Shown here: in pieces, positions 35,310-45,400 of the stretch
Layout of the letters: the number at the start of each line of letters is the position of its first letter
Numbering within the stretch: position 1 is the first letter of the stretch
Assembly (NCBI GenBank): GCA_019359035.1
Contig: JAHHIC010000066.1
Location: 1 to 64,000, forward strand
Direction: 5' to 3'
DNA: 64,000 nt
Source: Scytonematopsis contorta HA4267-MV1
GTDB lineage: Bacteria; Cyanobacteriota; Cyanobacteriia; Cyanobacteriales; Nostocaceae
The notes under the pieces: model-generated
The model's input: the letters and a program-made list of their open reading frames with translations, nothing else
What the model was told of the DNA's origin: nothing
The model's database searches: none
Position numbers and translations under genes: made by a program

Positions 35310-35848
35310 GGTAATTGGTAATAGGTAATTGGTAATGGGTAATTGGTAATGGGTAATGGGTAATGGGTAATGGGTAATGGGTAATGGGTGATGGTTGATT
35401 AGTGTAAAATATTTTACTTGTTAATCTTGCGTACATATACCTGTAGAGACGTTACATGTAACGTGTTTGCATTTTTGTCCATGTACCCAATTACCAATTC
35501 CCAATTCCCAATTACCAATTACCCATTACCCATTACCCATTACCCATTACCAATTACCAATTCCCGATATTTAATGATACTTAAATGTCAGTTAAATCGC
35601 GGGGAAAAATAAAAAGAATGGTCAAATGTAGCTAAAATAGCAGACAATAAATATTAAAATGATTGCTTTGTACAAAATGGGATTTAGTCTTAGAGTAGGA
35701 CAATACCCTTGCTGTTGACCAAATTGACAACTTGTTGTAGGTTCTTTGCTAGTCGTTCGGGGAAGCCAATCAGTGGAAACCAAACGCTAGCTTTAAGAGT
35801 CTGGTTTCAAAATGGGTAACAGCGACAGCCCCACCAGCCTGACCACCT
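35310..35848. other. Repeat-rich intergenic region mutS2 / DUF3038
   Basis: The first 260 bp are heptamer arrays in inverted arrangement (see 35311-35570). The remaining roughly 280 bp are unique and end 12-15 bp before the DUF3038 start; a promoter for that pair is expected. No gene was seen; the track ORFs in the arrays are repeat-encoded artefacts. Confidence 0.6.
35311..35570. repeat. Inverted GGTAATT/ATTACC arrays with palindrome remnant
   Basis: Left arm (35311-35395): GGTAATT, GGTAATG and GGGTAAT units. Right arm (about 35487-35565): ATTACCA, ATTACCC and AATTCCC units, the complement. Between them (35442-35464) is a truncated copy of the 30-bp palindrome (TGTAGAGACGTTACATGTAA then CGT). 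The whole can fold as one large hairpin. Confidence 0.8.
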
Positions 35849-36454
35849 ATGCTAAAAGTTATGCAATCTGCTGCCAATTCACCCACACCAAAAGCCCAGT
35901 GGGAGGATTTAATTAAGCTTCCAGACCCTAACACGGTTGCTTGGGATAATATAAAAACCCAAATAGACTTAGTGTTGCTAGCCCTAGAAGCTCTTACTGG
36001 CATTGGTTCTGAGGCAATGTTACAAGCGGCGACTGATTTGAATTTGGAGTCAAAAGTACCCGACCGTGTAGCTTTGTGGCGATTGCGTCAATCTAACCCA
36101 ATCCGCAAAGGTCAAGGAGGACGAAAAAAACTCGATGTCGAAGAAGCGCGTTCGCTAGTTCTAATTACCTGTCACCTAGCCAAGCAAAACCAGGAAATAA
36201 TTCGTCGTGGAGTTGACCTGTTGGAACAAGCAGCGGAAAATAACCGCGAGCCACATTCCTACGGATTACTGGGAGATTATATCGATGCCTTCTGTAACTT
36301 CTATGAAGAGCGGATGGAAGAAGACGAGAAAATCTCTACAGATGCACTCACTCGTTTGGCGCTTAAAGTACTAATTGATTTACTGTTTTACAGTAGTCCT
36401 GGTGGACATCGCCGTTTGTGGCTAGCACTTTTAGACCGTTCAACAAAATTTTAG
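35849..36454 (+). CDS. DUF3038 domain protein
   Basis: A 201-aa cyanobacterial protein of the DUF3038 family, recognised from WDNIKTQIDLVLLALEALTGIGSEAML and VALWRLRQSNP. All-helical, no membrane segment or signal. It is followed by the DUF4335 gene on the same strand (160 bp away), a pair conserved across cyanobacteria as I recall. Function unknown; DUF3038 is cytoplasmic by appearance and DUF4335 is membrane-anchored. Alternative start ATG at 35861. Confidence 0.82.
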   Translation: MLKVMQSAANSPTPKAQWEDLIKLPDPNTVAWDNIKTQIDLVLLALEALTGIGSEAMLQAATDLNLESKVPDRVALWRLRQSNPIRKGQGGRKKLDVEEARSLVLITCHLAKQNQEIIRRGVDLLEQAAENNREPHSYGLLGDYIDAFCNFYEERMEEDEKISTDALTRLALKVLIDLLFYSSPGGHRRLWLALLDRSTKF

Positions 36455-36614
36455 ATTTGGGAAGAGCTGATAAAAATAGCTAATAGAAAAAGCTAATAAA
36501 TATTGGCTAATAGCTGATGGCTAAATACAATATCGAAATTGCCAATTAGCAATTTTCCAATCCAAAATCACACATTAAAAATGTCCCTACAAATGTCCCC
36601 TCGCACTTCCTGTC

Positions 36615-38366
36615 ATGCCTCTATCAAATTCTGATATTCGTCGGTATACACCACCTACTTGCACGCTAGAAGTCTTGGCGCAAAACTCTCCTTTATCCCG
36701 TTGGACGGGAAAATCAGTAGTGAAGCTACAGAATTTTCAGCTTCGCTTTGATGACCCGCGACTACCAGAAGATGACAGAATTGAAATTCGGGGTGACCGG
36801 GAGCAACTAGAAGCTTTGTGTGCGGTGGTGACAAACTACGTGCAAAATGTTCTTCAAGAACCACCTAATAGCTTTTGGGAAAATTTTTATACTCAAAAAG
36901 AGTCAAATAATATATCAGATACGCCCCATGAAGAAGAATCAGATAACTCTTCTCCATCAAAAACAAAACTTAATAACTCAGTTGTCCCATTCCCCGATAG
37001 GGAAATTCGTTTAGAACCTAACAACCATTTAACTCATAAACTTTTTCTTGGCTCTCTCGCAAGTCCAACATCTGGACCATTCGTAAAACTCAGCACGCTG
37101 CAATTGTTTGATTTGGCAACTGCTCTTGATGAATACTCCAGTGACGTTATGGCGTTACCTACACCTCAGCCAACCCGGAGAAGTGTTTCCACAATACCAC
37201 AATGGGCACCAGTAGCGGCAGTGTTGGTGTTAGCTGCGAGCATGACACCACTAACTTTGCAGTTTGCTGACCGTATGCGGCAACAAAGAACAACTCAAAC
37301 CGCTGCTGCTGAACAAGACCAAGTAGCCCTACAGCCAACACCAGGAGCTGGTCAGGGAATTCCTCAACCTTTATTAACCCCAGATACCCTACCTCCAATA
37401 CCAAATCTGGGAACACCTTTACCTCTCCCAAATTCCGCTCTACCACCAGGAGTACCTCAACAGGTTCCGGGTGCCGCAACATTACCAGGAACACCAGGAG
37501 TACCGGGAGCGAACCTCACACAACCAGGCGCGACAGCAACAAAACCTCAGTTACCTGGTGTTAATAGCACTTTAACCCCAGGCTCTCCACAATTTGGCGC
37601 TGGGGTAACTCCTGGAATCGGTACTATCAACATACCCGGAAGCAAACCAGGGGTAAATATTCCTTCAATTGCATCACCCGGAGCAGTTGCCTCAAACAGA
37701 GGTCTTAATAGCAAATTGCCCACAATTCCAGAACCTATCGTCATTCCACCACCACCGAATCCAAATATTGCTGCATCCACAGGTGGTAGACGAGGAAGTC
37801 AGGCTTCGTCAAATAAAGGCGTACCACCAGCAAGTACTATTCCTTCGCTAGAAAATATCCCTCCAGCTAGTACGGCTATTCCACCACTCACTGGGGCTAG
37901 CTCAACTTCTCCTGGAAATATTGCTACTCAGCCTTTATCTCCTGGTAAAACTCCACCGACGGCACGACGAGATGATTTAATATCCAAAATTAGAGAAGGG
38001 CGTAACCCAGGTTCATCTGCGGATTCTACAAATCGCTCTTCATCTAGTCGTACCTCAAATCGTAACCGCGTATCTGCTGCACCATCTGCTCCCCAAATCG
38101 CAGAAGCGGGGGAATTTTTAAGGAAAAAATGGCAACCGCCTTCTGGGTTAAAGGAAACCCTTGAGTACAGTATTTTAGTTGATGTGGACGGTAGTATTCA
38201 AAGGATTGAGCCTCTTAACCGTGCTGCACGAACTAATCTTGATAACACTGGTCTTCCTTTAATTGGTGAGTCTTTTATTTCTCCTAACCGCAACGGGCAA
38301 AGTGTGAGAATTCGTGCTGTTCTTAGACCTAATGGGAAGGTACAAACTTTTCCAGAGTCGGATTAG
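36615..38366 (+). CDS. DUF4335 domain membrane protein
   Basis: A 583-aa protein. Residues 1-180 form the DUF4335 domain (IRRYTPPTCTLEVLAQNSPLSRW, DRIEIRGDREQLEALCAVV). A single membrane segment follows (about 195-215, VAAVLVLAASMTPLTLQFA), then a long Pro/Gly/Thr-rich linker (about 230-470) and a C-terminal TonB-C-like domain (about 490-583; YSILVDVDGSIQRIEPL, RIRAVLRPNGKVQTF). The layout suggests a cytoplasmic sensing part joined through the membrane to a periplasmic domain that spans the peptidoglycan. Paired with DUF3038. The function is unknown. Confidence 0.82.
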   Translation: MPLSNSDIRRYTPPTCTLEVLAQNSPLSRWTGKSVVKLQNFQLRFDDPRLPEDDRIEIRGDREQLEALCAVVTNYVQNVLQEPPNSFWENFYTQKESNNISDTPHEEESDNSSPSKTKLNNSVVPFPDREIRLEPNNHLTHKLFLGSLASPTSGPFVKLSTLQLFDLATALDEYSSDVMALPTPQPTRRSVSTIPQWAPVAAVLVLAASMTPLTLQFADRMRQQRTTQTAAAEQDQVALQPTPGAGQGIPQPLLTPDTLPPIPNLGTPLPLPNSALPPGVPQQVPGAATLPGTPGVPGANLTQPGATATKPQLPGVNSTLTPGSPQFGAGVTPGIGTINIPGSKPGVNIPSIASPGAVASNRGLNSKLPTIPEPIVIPPPPNPNIAASTGGRRGSQASSNKGVPPASTIPSLENIPPASTAIPPLTGASSTSPGNIATQPLSPGKTPPTARRDDLISKIREGRNPGSSADSTNRSSSSRTSNRNRVSAAPSAPQIAEAGEFLRKKWQPPSGLKETLEYSILVDVDGSIQRIEPLNRAARTNLDNTGLPLIGESFISPNRNGQSVRIRAVLRPNGKVQTFPESD

Positions 38367-38699
38367 TTGACTGACTTACGCACGAGAAAACCCCACCCCC
38401 AACCCCCTCCCCGCTTGCGGGGAGGGGGCTACGATTATTTATTCTTGTCATTGGACTTTAGTCACTGGCTGGCTTGGTAAGAACGTGCTTAATATTCTTT
38501 TCATAAACACCCTATAGCGGGAATGGAGGCACGACGAAGCAATCCCCTTCCTCATATTCACGACAAATAAATTTTATATAAATATTGCGTGTGCGGTTGC
38601 CAAAGTGGCAGCAGTATTAATTTGTTTCTGAATACCGAGCTATACAATAGGGAATAGCCAAATATCAAAATAATATAACTATCCCCAAGGTATAAAAAT
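38367..38699. other. Intergenic region with repeat relics
   Basis: Holds a complete GC-rich palindrome (38386-38434), a relic of the inverted-repeat element otherwise at 56147-56437 (about 38451-38516, GACTTTAGTCACTGGCTGGC then TCATAAACACCCT) and a fragment of the CGACGAAGCAA element (about 38520-38555). The last 130 bp precede the YiaA-like gene and should hold its promoter. Confidence 0.65.
38386..38434. repeat. GC-rich palindromic repeat, intact copy
   Basis: AAAACCCCACCCCCAACCCC then CTCCCCGCTTGCGGGGAG and GGGGCTACGAT. The CTCCCCGC/GCGGGGAG stem with a TT core shows the uninterrupted form of the repeat that is split at 2896-3119 and 16830-17006. Confidence 0.85.
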
Positions 38700-38978
38700 A
38701 TGAATCAAGTTGGCCCGCAAAAGGACAGCGCTGCATGGATTTTTCAAACATGGGCTGCTTTTGCACTTTCTATTTCTATGACGACAATTGGAGTGGTTAA
38801 TTTACCTGTGGATAACTGGGTAAAAGGTTACATGGGTATGGGTTTGGGTTTTTCCATTGGTTCTAGTTTCACTTTGGCTAAAACTATGCGCGATATGCAT
38901 GAAAGCCGAAGAATGGTTGCCAGAATTGATGAGGCAAAAGTGGAAAAATTGCTTTCACAACATGATACTTTCAAATAA
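38700..38978 (+). CDS. YiaA/YiaB-family inner membrane protein
   Basis: A 92-aa small membrane protein with two transmembrane helices (about 13-33 WIFQTWAAFALSISMTTIGVV and 40-60 GYMGMGLGFSIGSSFTLAKT) and a charged cytoplasmic C-terminus (RDMHESRRMVARID). It matches the YiaA/YiaB family found in cyanobacteria; no function is established. Monocistronic, with a tandem hairpin array downstream. Confidence 0.82.
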   Translation: MNQVGPQKDSAAWIFQTWAAFALSISMTTIGVVNLPVDNWVKGYMGMGLGFSIGSSFTLAKTMRDMHESRRMVARIDEAKVEKLLSQHDTFK

Positions 38979-39038
38979 TTTATTTACTTGATTTATAAAA
39001 CCGTTACAACAATTTTCAAAGCTTTCTTAGTAAATAAA

Positions 39039-39187
39039 GTAGTGCGAGCTTCTAGCTCGCTCGCTGCAAGAAAAATAACGTAGTGCGAGCTTCTAGCTCG
39101 CTCGCTGCAAGAAAAATAATGTAGTGCGAGCTTCTAGCTCGCTCGCTGCAAGAAAAATAACGTAGTGCGAGCTTCTAGCTCGCTTGT
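39039..39187. repeat. 41-bp tandem hairpin array, about 3.6 copies
   Basis: Unit starts at 39039, 39080, 39121 and 39162 (period exactly 41). Each contains the perfect hairpin GCGAGCTTCTAGCTCGC (7-bp stem, 3-nt loop) followed by TCGCTGCAAGAAAAATAA. Copies differ at one position (AACG/AATG). It lies between the convergent YiaA-like and ferredoxin genes. Confidence 0.92.
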
Positions 39188-39263
39188 TGTCTTTATTAGC
39201 TCAAACAAAAAGGCTAGTAGAATTGCTAGCCCTTTATTAATAAATAAGTAAAAAAATGATAAA

Positions 39264-39725
39264 TTAATAACTGGATTTTTTGCGGCTTCTTCTTCGTTTT
39301 TCACGACGCTGTTGACTAATAACAACAGCATGGTCAACCGGATACCCCACTACCGGAATAACCTGATATTTACGCTCCTCTTCTAACTTTCTGAGTTCGG
39401 TGTAATTTACCCAGTGAATACAATCAACTGGACAGGTGTCGATGGCTTCTTGAATAATTTCTTCTGAGTCACCATCTTGACGAATTACGCGAGAGCGCCC
39501 ATAATCATCTTCGATATAAAAAGTGTTACGGGCAACATGGGCACAGTGTTTACAACCAATACAAGTTATTTCGTCTACGTAGACGCCCTTTTGCCGCAGA
39601 ATACCCCCCAATTCTGGCTCTAAACCAGACCTTTCTGGGGCATCCCGTAAAAAGCCGCCTAGTTCTGGCTCTAAACCGGAGCGATTACTCTCTGTTTCTT
39701 CCGGTGACGGCAAAAAATCATGCAT
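39264..39725 (-). CDS. 4Fe-4S ferredoxin with duplicated N-terminal motif
   Basis: A 153-aa ferredoxin. Cluster ligands are CIGCKHC (Cys55, 58, 61) and CPVDC (Cys98, with Cys102), so one [4Fe-4S] cluster with a long insert between ligand groups. The N-terminus carries a direct repeat of RSGLEPELGG (residues 15-27 and 32-44), followed by the conserved GVYVDEITCIGC. The C-terminus is very basic (RREKRRRSRKKSS). The stop of the upstream Ycf35 gene and this ATG share one base (39725), so the genes are translationally coupled. Homologues occur in cyanobacteria and chloroplasts; the electron partner is unknown. Confidence 0.88.
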   Translation of the reverse strand: MHDFLPSPEETESNRSGLEPELGGFLRDAPERSGLEPELGGILRQKGVYVDEITCIGCKHCAHVARNTFYIEDDYGRSRVIRQDGDSEEIIQEAIDTCPVDCIHWVNYTELRKLEEERKYQVIPVVGYPVDHAVVISQQRREKRRRSRKKSSY

Positions 39726-40111
39726 TACGCACCCCAGCGTTGTACTACTAAGCGAATAGAACCATCTTCATTTTTTTGTTGTTCTGATACTTGGAAACCA
39801 ACACGTGCGGTTTCTTTCACCACTGTATGGTAAGCATAACGCTGGGTCACTTGACGTAGGAAACCATCTACAGACAAAGACTGTTGCCAATATTGCAAGT
39901 CAGCTACTAGTTCGTATTCTTTGCCGTTCCATTTGAAGCCGATATCGTAACCGTTTTGCTGCTCGAAAGCTACTTCAGCAGACTCGGTTAGACCTTGGTA
40001 ACCTCTAACTTCACGAGGTCCAGACTTCCAATCGACGCCTAAATCACTTAAGGCATCTTTCAAGGATTCAAGATTACGAATTTGGGTTTTGATTTGGCTA
40101 AAGTGTGACAT
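39725..40111 (-). CDS. ycf35: DUF1257 protein (Ycf35)
   Basis: A 128-aa protein of the DUF1257/Ycf35 family, conserved in cyanobacteria and in some algal plastids. Recognised from MSHFSQIKTQIRNLESLKDALSDLG, GYDIGFKWNGKEYELVADLQYW and the QRYAYHTVVKE block. Soluble, no cofactor motif. Middle gene of DUF2997-ycf35-ferredoxin, a stable operon in cyanobacteria. The function is unknown; the ferredoxin next to it suggests a redox or Fe-S related role, by inference. Confidence 0.9.
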   Translation of the reverse strand: MSHFSQIKTQIRNLESLKDALSDLGVDWKSGPREVRGYQGLTESAEVAFEQQNGYDIGFKWNGKEYELVADLQYWQQSLSVDGFLRQVTQRYAYHTVVKETARVGFQVSEQQKNEDGSIRLVVQRWGA

Positions 40112-40152
40112 GTTTGTTGTGGTTAAGTAAATCTAGAACTAAGTTAAAAAAT

Positions 40153-40368
40153 CTACCAGTCGCTGAAAGTTGTTTGCGTATTAGCAGCAGTATTTTGCTG
40201 CTGCACATTATTGGCGTTGTAATAGTCAGAAGTTGTCTCCTGCTTAAGCACCAGTCCCAACTGCGCTTCAATCGCTGCTGTGACTTCAGCGCAGGAAGCA
40301 CCGATGATACCAGTTACTTTTTCCTGTACCCGACCATCTGGATAAATGATGAACTCTAACGTCTCCAT
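40153..40368 (-). CDS. DUF2997 protein
   Basis: A 71-aa protein of the DUF2997 family. The start METLEFIIYPDGRVQEKVTG and the IGASCAEVTAAIEAQLG segment (with one conserved Cys) are diagnostic. The tail after residue 45 is Gln/Asn/Thr-rich and disordered. First gene of the operon with ycf35 (41-bp gap) and the ferredoxin. Confidence 0.85.
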   Translation of the reverse strand: METLEFIIYPDGRVQEKVTGIIGASCAEVTAAIEAQLGLVLKQETTSDYYNANNVQQQNTAANTQTTFSDW

Positions 40369-40939
40369 GCTTCCTCAGACAACCACAGTTTTACGATTGA
40401 AATTTACTTGCTGGTTTCAAAAGGATAAAAAAATTCCCTCCGAAAACAGCGTTTCCCCTAATTTAGATGGTGCCACTTTGTTTAAAATGTGCCATCTATC
40501 ACAATATATATCTCAGAATCTTTACAAAAGTTATACTAATTATAAGTGCTTGCACCAGTTATATGTAAGTTACCTTTATCTTCATTAGGAAGTCAAGTTG
40601 GGTTTTAAATTCGCAATATTGCCTTGTAAAACTTTTGCAGTAACGATTTGCGCTATATATCCAAGAAGCGATAGATGTTAAAAAATTCTAATAATCAGAA
40701 ATAATTATCATTAGATGCATTTAAGATTATTAAAATTAGAAAAAGCTAATATGATAAATTTTCCATATCAAAGGTAGGTTGGCTTCTGGAACGAAACCCA
40801 ACTTTGTGATGAATACACAGTAATTAAATTGTTGGGTCAAGCGCTCCGCTCCACCTGCGGTGTTCGCACAGCGTGCCGCTTCGGCATACGTTCCTCGACG
40901 CCAACCTACGAGAGAAATTATCCAACGCGGGAATCCATT
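40369..40939. other. Divergent intergenic region with inverted-repeat element
   Basis: A 571-bp gap between DUF2997 (minus) and the saccharopine-dehydrogenase-like gene (plus). The left 400 bp are AT-rich and unique (promoters expected). The right part, 40773-40909, is an inverted-repeat element ending 30 bp before the ATG at 40940. Confidence 0.55.
40773..40909. repeat. MITE-like element with GTAGGTTGGC ends
   Basis: Starts GTAGGTTGGCTTCTGGAACG and ends CGTTCCTCGACGCCAACCTAC-type complement, with a second inner pair ACCCAAC / GTTGGGT. About 137 bp, no ORF of its own. A single arm (GTAGGTTGGGTTGAGGAAC) recurs at about 63306-63325. The longest ORF for the downstream gene runs into it. Confidence 0.75.
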
Positions 40940-41962
40940 ATGAACGCAGAGCAAATTCAAGCTTCTACTAGCAGCGCAACATCAATTAGGGTCGGGGTAC
41001 TAGGTTTTGGGGGACTGGGACAAGCCGCAGCGAGGGTAGTCGCGCTGAAACAAGAAATGATTTTAGTCGCAACGGCAGATAAAGAGGGTTACGCCTACAA
41101 AAAAGATGGTTTAAACGCTCAAGACTGCATCAAGACTTATAATTCCCAAGGTTCAGTGGGCTATTTAGAGCCGTTTGGTTGTCTTACAACTAACAGTATT
41201 CAGGATTTAATCGAAAGTCGTAGTCCTGTAGATGGATATTTTTTGGCATTACCAAATTTACCCAATGACTTTATCGCTTCTGTTGCTAAGCAATTTATTA
41301 AATCAGGTTGGCAAGGTGTGCTAGTTGATGCGATTAAACGTACTAGTGCGGTCGAACAGTTATTAGCTATGAAAGACGAACTCGCTGGAAATGGAATTAC
41401 TTATATGACTGGGTGTGGTGCAACCCCCGGACTTTTAACTGCTGCGGCTTCCTTAGCTGCTCAAAGCTACGCGGAAGTCCATAAAGTTGAAATAACTTTT
41501 GGTGTCGGAATTGCTAATTGGGAAGCATATCGTGCCACAATTCGCGAAGATATTGCTCATATGCCCGGTTATAACGTAGAAACTGCCAGTGCAATGACAG
41601 ATGTTGAAGTTGCTGCGCTTCTGGATGAAACCGATGGCATTTTAGTATTGGAAAATATGGAACACGCGGACGATATTATGCTGGAATTAGCTGGTATTTG
41701 CTCCCGTGAAAACGTTACTGTTGGGGGTGTTGTTGATACTCGCAATCCTAAAAAGCCTTTAAGTACTAACGTTAAAGTCACTGGACGCACTTTTGAAGGT
41801 CGGATTTCTACCCATACTTTTACTTTAGGTGACGAAACAAGTATGGCTGCTAACGTTTGCGGGCCAGCTTTTGGATATTTGAAAGCGGGTAAGCAGTTAC
41901 ATAATAAAGGGATTTATGGAATATTGACTGCGGCTGAGGTTATGCCTCTGTTTGTTAGATAA
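40940..41962 (+). CDS. Saccharopine dehydrogenase-like oxidoreductase
   Basis: A 340-aa NAD(P)-binding Rossmann protein. The N-terminal [17 protein letters not shown] is the dinucleotide-binding motif, and the C-terminal half ([38 protein letters not shown]) matches cyanobacterial proteins annotated as saccharopine-dehydrogenase-like. The substrate is not known and lysine metabolism should not be assumed. The track ORF starts at 40829 inside the inverted-repeat element; ATG at 40940 ([12 protein letters not shown]) is the credible start. Confidence 0.8.
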   Translation: MNAEQIQASTSSATSIRVGVLGFGGLGQAAARVVALKQEMILVATADKEGYAYKKDGLNAQDCIKTYNSQGSVGYLEPFGCLTTNSIQDLIESRSPVDGYFLALPNLPNDFIASVAKQFIKSGWQGVLVDAIKRTSAVEQLLAMKDELAGNGITYMTGCGATPGLLTAAASLAAQSYAEVHKVEITFGVGIANWEAYRATIREDIAHMPGYNVETASAMTDVEVAALLDETDGILVLENMEHADDIMLELAGICSRENVTVGGVVDTRNPKKPLSTNVKVTGRTFEGRISTHTFTLGDETSMAANVCGPAFGYLKAGKQLHNKGIYGILTAAEVMPLFVR

Positions 41963-42423
41963 TCCGCAAAACCCCAGAACCTCACCCCCAACCATAGAAC
42001 CCCACCCCCAACCCCCTCCCCGTAAACGGGGAGGGGGCTACGATTTTAAGGAGAGAACTCTTTAAACGAGCAAAATAGAAAAATATTTCTTTAAGTTGTA
42101 ATTTAATCGTAGCCCCCTCCCCGCAAGCGGGGAGGGGGTTGGGGGTGGGGTTTTCTTTGGGGGTGGGGTTCTATGTACAGGCGCATACTTATATTACTTT
42201 TAAAAAAAGAAATTCTATCTCAAGATATAACTGCTTTGATATCAGTTTTATATAATAATTAAGTCTTACTAAAAACGCCATATAATATGGTAATAATAAA
42301 CCATTTATTTTATAGATTGGTTTGCAATACTACAAAATTTGTGTACAAAAAATTAAAATAAATTGCCTGTTTCGATAAAGGAAATCTAAGCACTGTAAAT
42401 ATGTTTATCTGAACCAAAATACA
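41963..42423. other. Intergenic region with double GC-rich palindrome
   Basis: Contains the inverted pair of GC-rich palindromes at 41985-42176. The rest (about 42177-42423) is unique and AT-rich, and directly precedes the kinase fusion; its promoter should lie there. Confidence 0.6.
41985..42176. repeat. Two GC-rich palindromes in inverted orientation
   Basis: First copy (about 42000-42045) has core CTCCCCGTAAACGGGGAG, second (about 42107-42153) has core CTCCCCGCAAGCGGGGAG. The pair is enclosed by CATAGAACCCCACCCCCA and its complement ending CTATG, so the whole 190 bp is one large inverted repeat. The spacer is unique AT-rich sequence. Confidence 0.85.
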
Positions 42424-45400
42424 ATGATTGCCCTTCCCGGTTATAGACTTGGAAAAATACTTTACTCTGGCGAAAAAACAATTGTATACCGCTGCCTTAG
42501 AGAAAGTGACCATCAAAGTTTAATCATAAAAACACTCAAAGCTGATTTTCCTAGAGTAGAAGAAACTGCCCGCCTAAGGCAAGAATATCAAATTCTGACT
42601 GATTTGCCGCTCCCAGGTGTGGTTAAAACCTATGGGTTAGAACAATATCAACAAAGATTGGCGTTGGTTTTAGAAGATTTTGGCGGTGAGTCTCTTCAAG
42701 CATTTGTTGCAGAAAAAACACTATTACTAGAAGATTTTCTGAATTTTGCGATTAAAATTTCATCTATCTTAGGAGAGATTCACCATCATCAAATTATTCA
42801 TAAAGATATTAAGCTAAAAAATATTTTGATTAATCCTCAACAGGAAATTAAAATAATTGATTTTAGTATTGCTTCCCGTTTACTAAAGGAAAATCCTTAT
42901 CTGAACGCACCCAATTTACTAGAAGGTAGCCTTCCTTATATTTCCCCAGAGCAAACAGGAAGGACGAATCGAGTGGTAGATTACCGTAGCGACTTGTACG
43001 CTTTGGGAGTGACATTTTACGAATTACTTGTAGGTCATTTGCCGTTTCAATCTAATGACCCCTTAGAACTGATTCACTGTCATATAGCCAAACAACCAAT
43101 CCCACCACATCAAGTACGACAAAATATCCCTGTTGTGGTTTCCAATATAGTGATGAAGTTGTTGGCAAAAAATGCAGAAGACCGCTATCAAAGTGCTTTT
43201 GGGGTGAAGACTGATTTAGAAGCTTGTCTAGCACAGTTGACTGCTACAGGTAAAATTGAAGAATTTACCATTGCTCAGCATGATACTTCTGGATATTTGC
43301 TAATCCCACAAAAGCTGTATGGACGGGAAGCAGAAGTTGAAATTTTGATGCAAGCGTTTAATCGGGTAGCAGGGGTCGAAAATGCAAAATCTAAAGTGGA
43401 AATGCTATTTGTCAGTGGCTACTCTGGAGTTGGTAAATCTTGTTTAGTACAGCAAATTCATAAGCCTATTTTACTTGCACGGGGTTATTTTATTGCTGGT
43501 AAATTTGACCAATTTAAACGAGATATTCCTTATTCTTCCTTGATTGAAGCATTTCGATTGTTAGTGCAACAATTGTTAGCTGAAAGTGATACCAATTTAG
43601 AAATTTGGAAAGCAAAAATACAGTCAGCTTTGGGGAAAAATGGTCAAGTCATAGTTGATGTAATTCCTGAAGTAGAATTAATTCTTGGGAAGCAAACACC
43701 TCTACCGACATTAGCAGCATCTGAGGCTCAAGTTAGATTTAATCGTGTATTTCAGGCTTTTGTTCGCGTTTTTGCCCAACCACAACATCCTTTAGTTCTA
43801 TTTTTAGATGATTTACAATGGGCTGATTTTGCTTCATTAAAATTTATCCAAACTTTGATGAGTGATTCCAATAGCGGTTATTTACTAATATTAGGTGCGT
43901 ATCGCAATAATGAAGTAAATGCAGCACACCCCTTAACTCAATGTATTGCACAATTGCAAGATTCAGGAGCAATAGTCAATCATATTGTACTACAGCCGTT
44001 AAGTCTTGAAAATGTTAAACAATTAGTAGCAGATACACTACAGGAAGCAGAAAACTCACAATTATTAGCTACTGTTCTTTACAAAAAAACAGATGGAAAC
44101 CCTTTCTTTTTAACTCAATTATTACAATCTCTCGCGCAAATAAATCTTATCCGGTTTGATTTTACTATAGGTCGTTGGTTTTGGGATTTAAAGCAAATCG
44201 AAACTTTGGGTGTGACGGATAATGTAATTGAATTAATGATTGGCAAAATTCAAAAATTACCTATAAATACACAAACTTTGCTTAAATTTGCTGCTTGTAT
44301 AGGTCATTGTTTTGACTTAGAAACACTAGCAGTTATATCTAATAAATCTGTACCGACAACGGCTTCAGAAATTTGGTTAGCGATGAAAGCCGGATTGATT
44401 TTGCCTCTTTGTAATGCATACAAAATTCCTTTGGTAGTAGGAGAAGAAACCGTCGCGACTGTTCTTAAGGAAAGTGCAATTCGTTATCGTTTTCTACATG
44501 ACCGGGTTCAGCAAGCCGCTTATAGTTTGATTCCAGAAGCAGAACGCAAAGCTACTCATCTAAAAATTGGAAAACGACTCCAAAAAAGACTATCAGCAGA
44601 TGAACAAAAAGAAAATATCTTTGAATTAGTTAACCAATTAAATTATGCCAAAGATTTAATCACTGAGCAGCAAGAAAAAAATCAGTTAGCAGCACTAAAT
44701 TTAATCGCTGGTCAAAAAGCAAAGTCCGCAATTGCCTATGAACCGTCTACTAATTATCTTAATTTAGGATTAGAACTTTTAGCTGATAACTCTTGGCAAA
44801 CTAACTATGAATTAACGCTCTCATTGTATGAGTCTGCTATAGATGTAGAGTGTATTAATGCTAATTATGCACGTTGCCAATCTTTAATTAATTTGGCGTT
44901 GCAACAAGTAAAAACATTACTCGACCGGGTTCGTATCTACAAGCAAAAAATTAATTTAGAAATTGCTAGAGCGGATTCGCTTGGCTCAATTCAAACCGCG
45001 TTAAATGTACTCGAACTGTTGGATATTCATATACCCACAGATAGTTTAGAAATAGAAAACTACAATACTAGATTACGACAAGAACTTTCGTTTCAACCAG
45101 GTGAAGTAGCAGTTTTAGCCAATTTACCTCTTATGAAAGATGCGAATAAACGGGCAGCAATGGAAATACTAAATACCATGCCGGGACCTGTTTATATTGC
45201 AAAACCTCAACTATTTATGCCTCTAATGTTGACCATGACTCGGCTTTCAGTTGAGTATGGCAACTGGATACCGTCATCGTTTGCTTACTGCGCTTTCGGG
45301 TTAGTATGCGCTAACGTGTTTGACCAAAGCGAAACCGGATATGAATTTGGGCTATTGTCTTTGAAAGCGCTAGAAAAATTTAATGATAAAACTCTTGTTC

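Noticed and set aside
35242-35612. ORFs encoding PITHYPLPITHYPLP repeats
   Set aside because: Products of heptamer arrays being open in several frames, not proteins.
39039-39187. Possible CRISPR array
   Set aside because: The repeats are contiguous with no unique spacers and no cas genes nearby.
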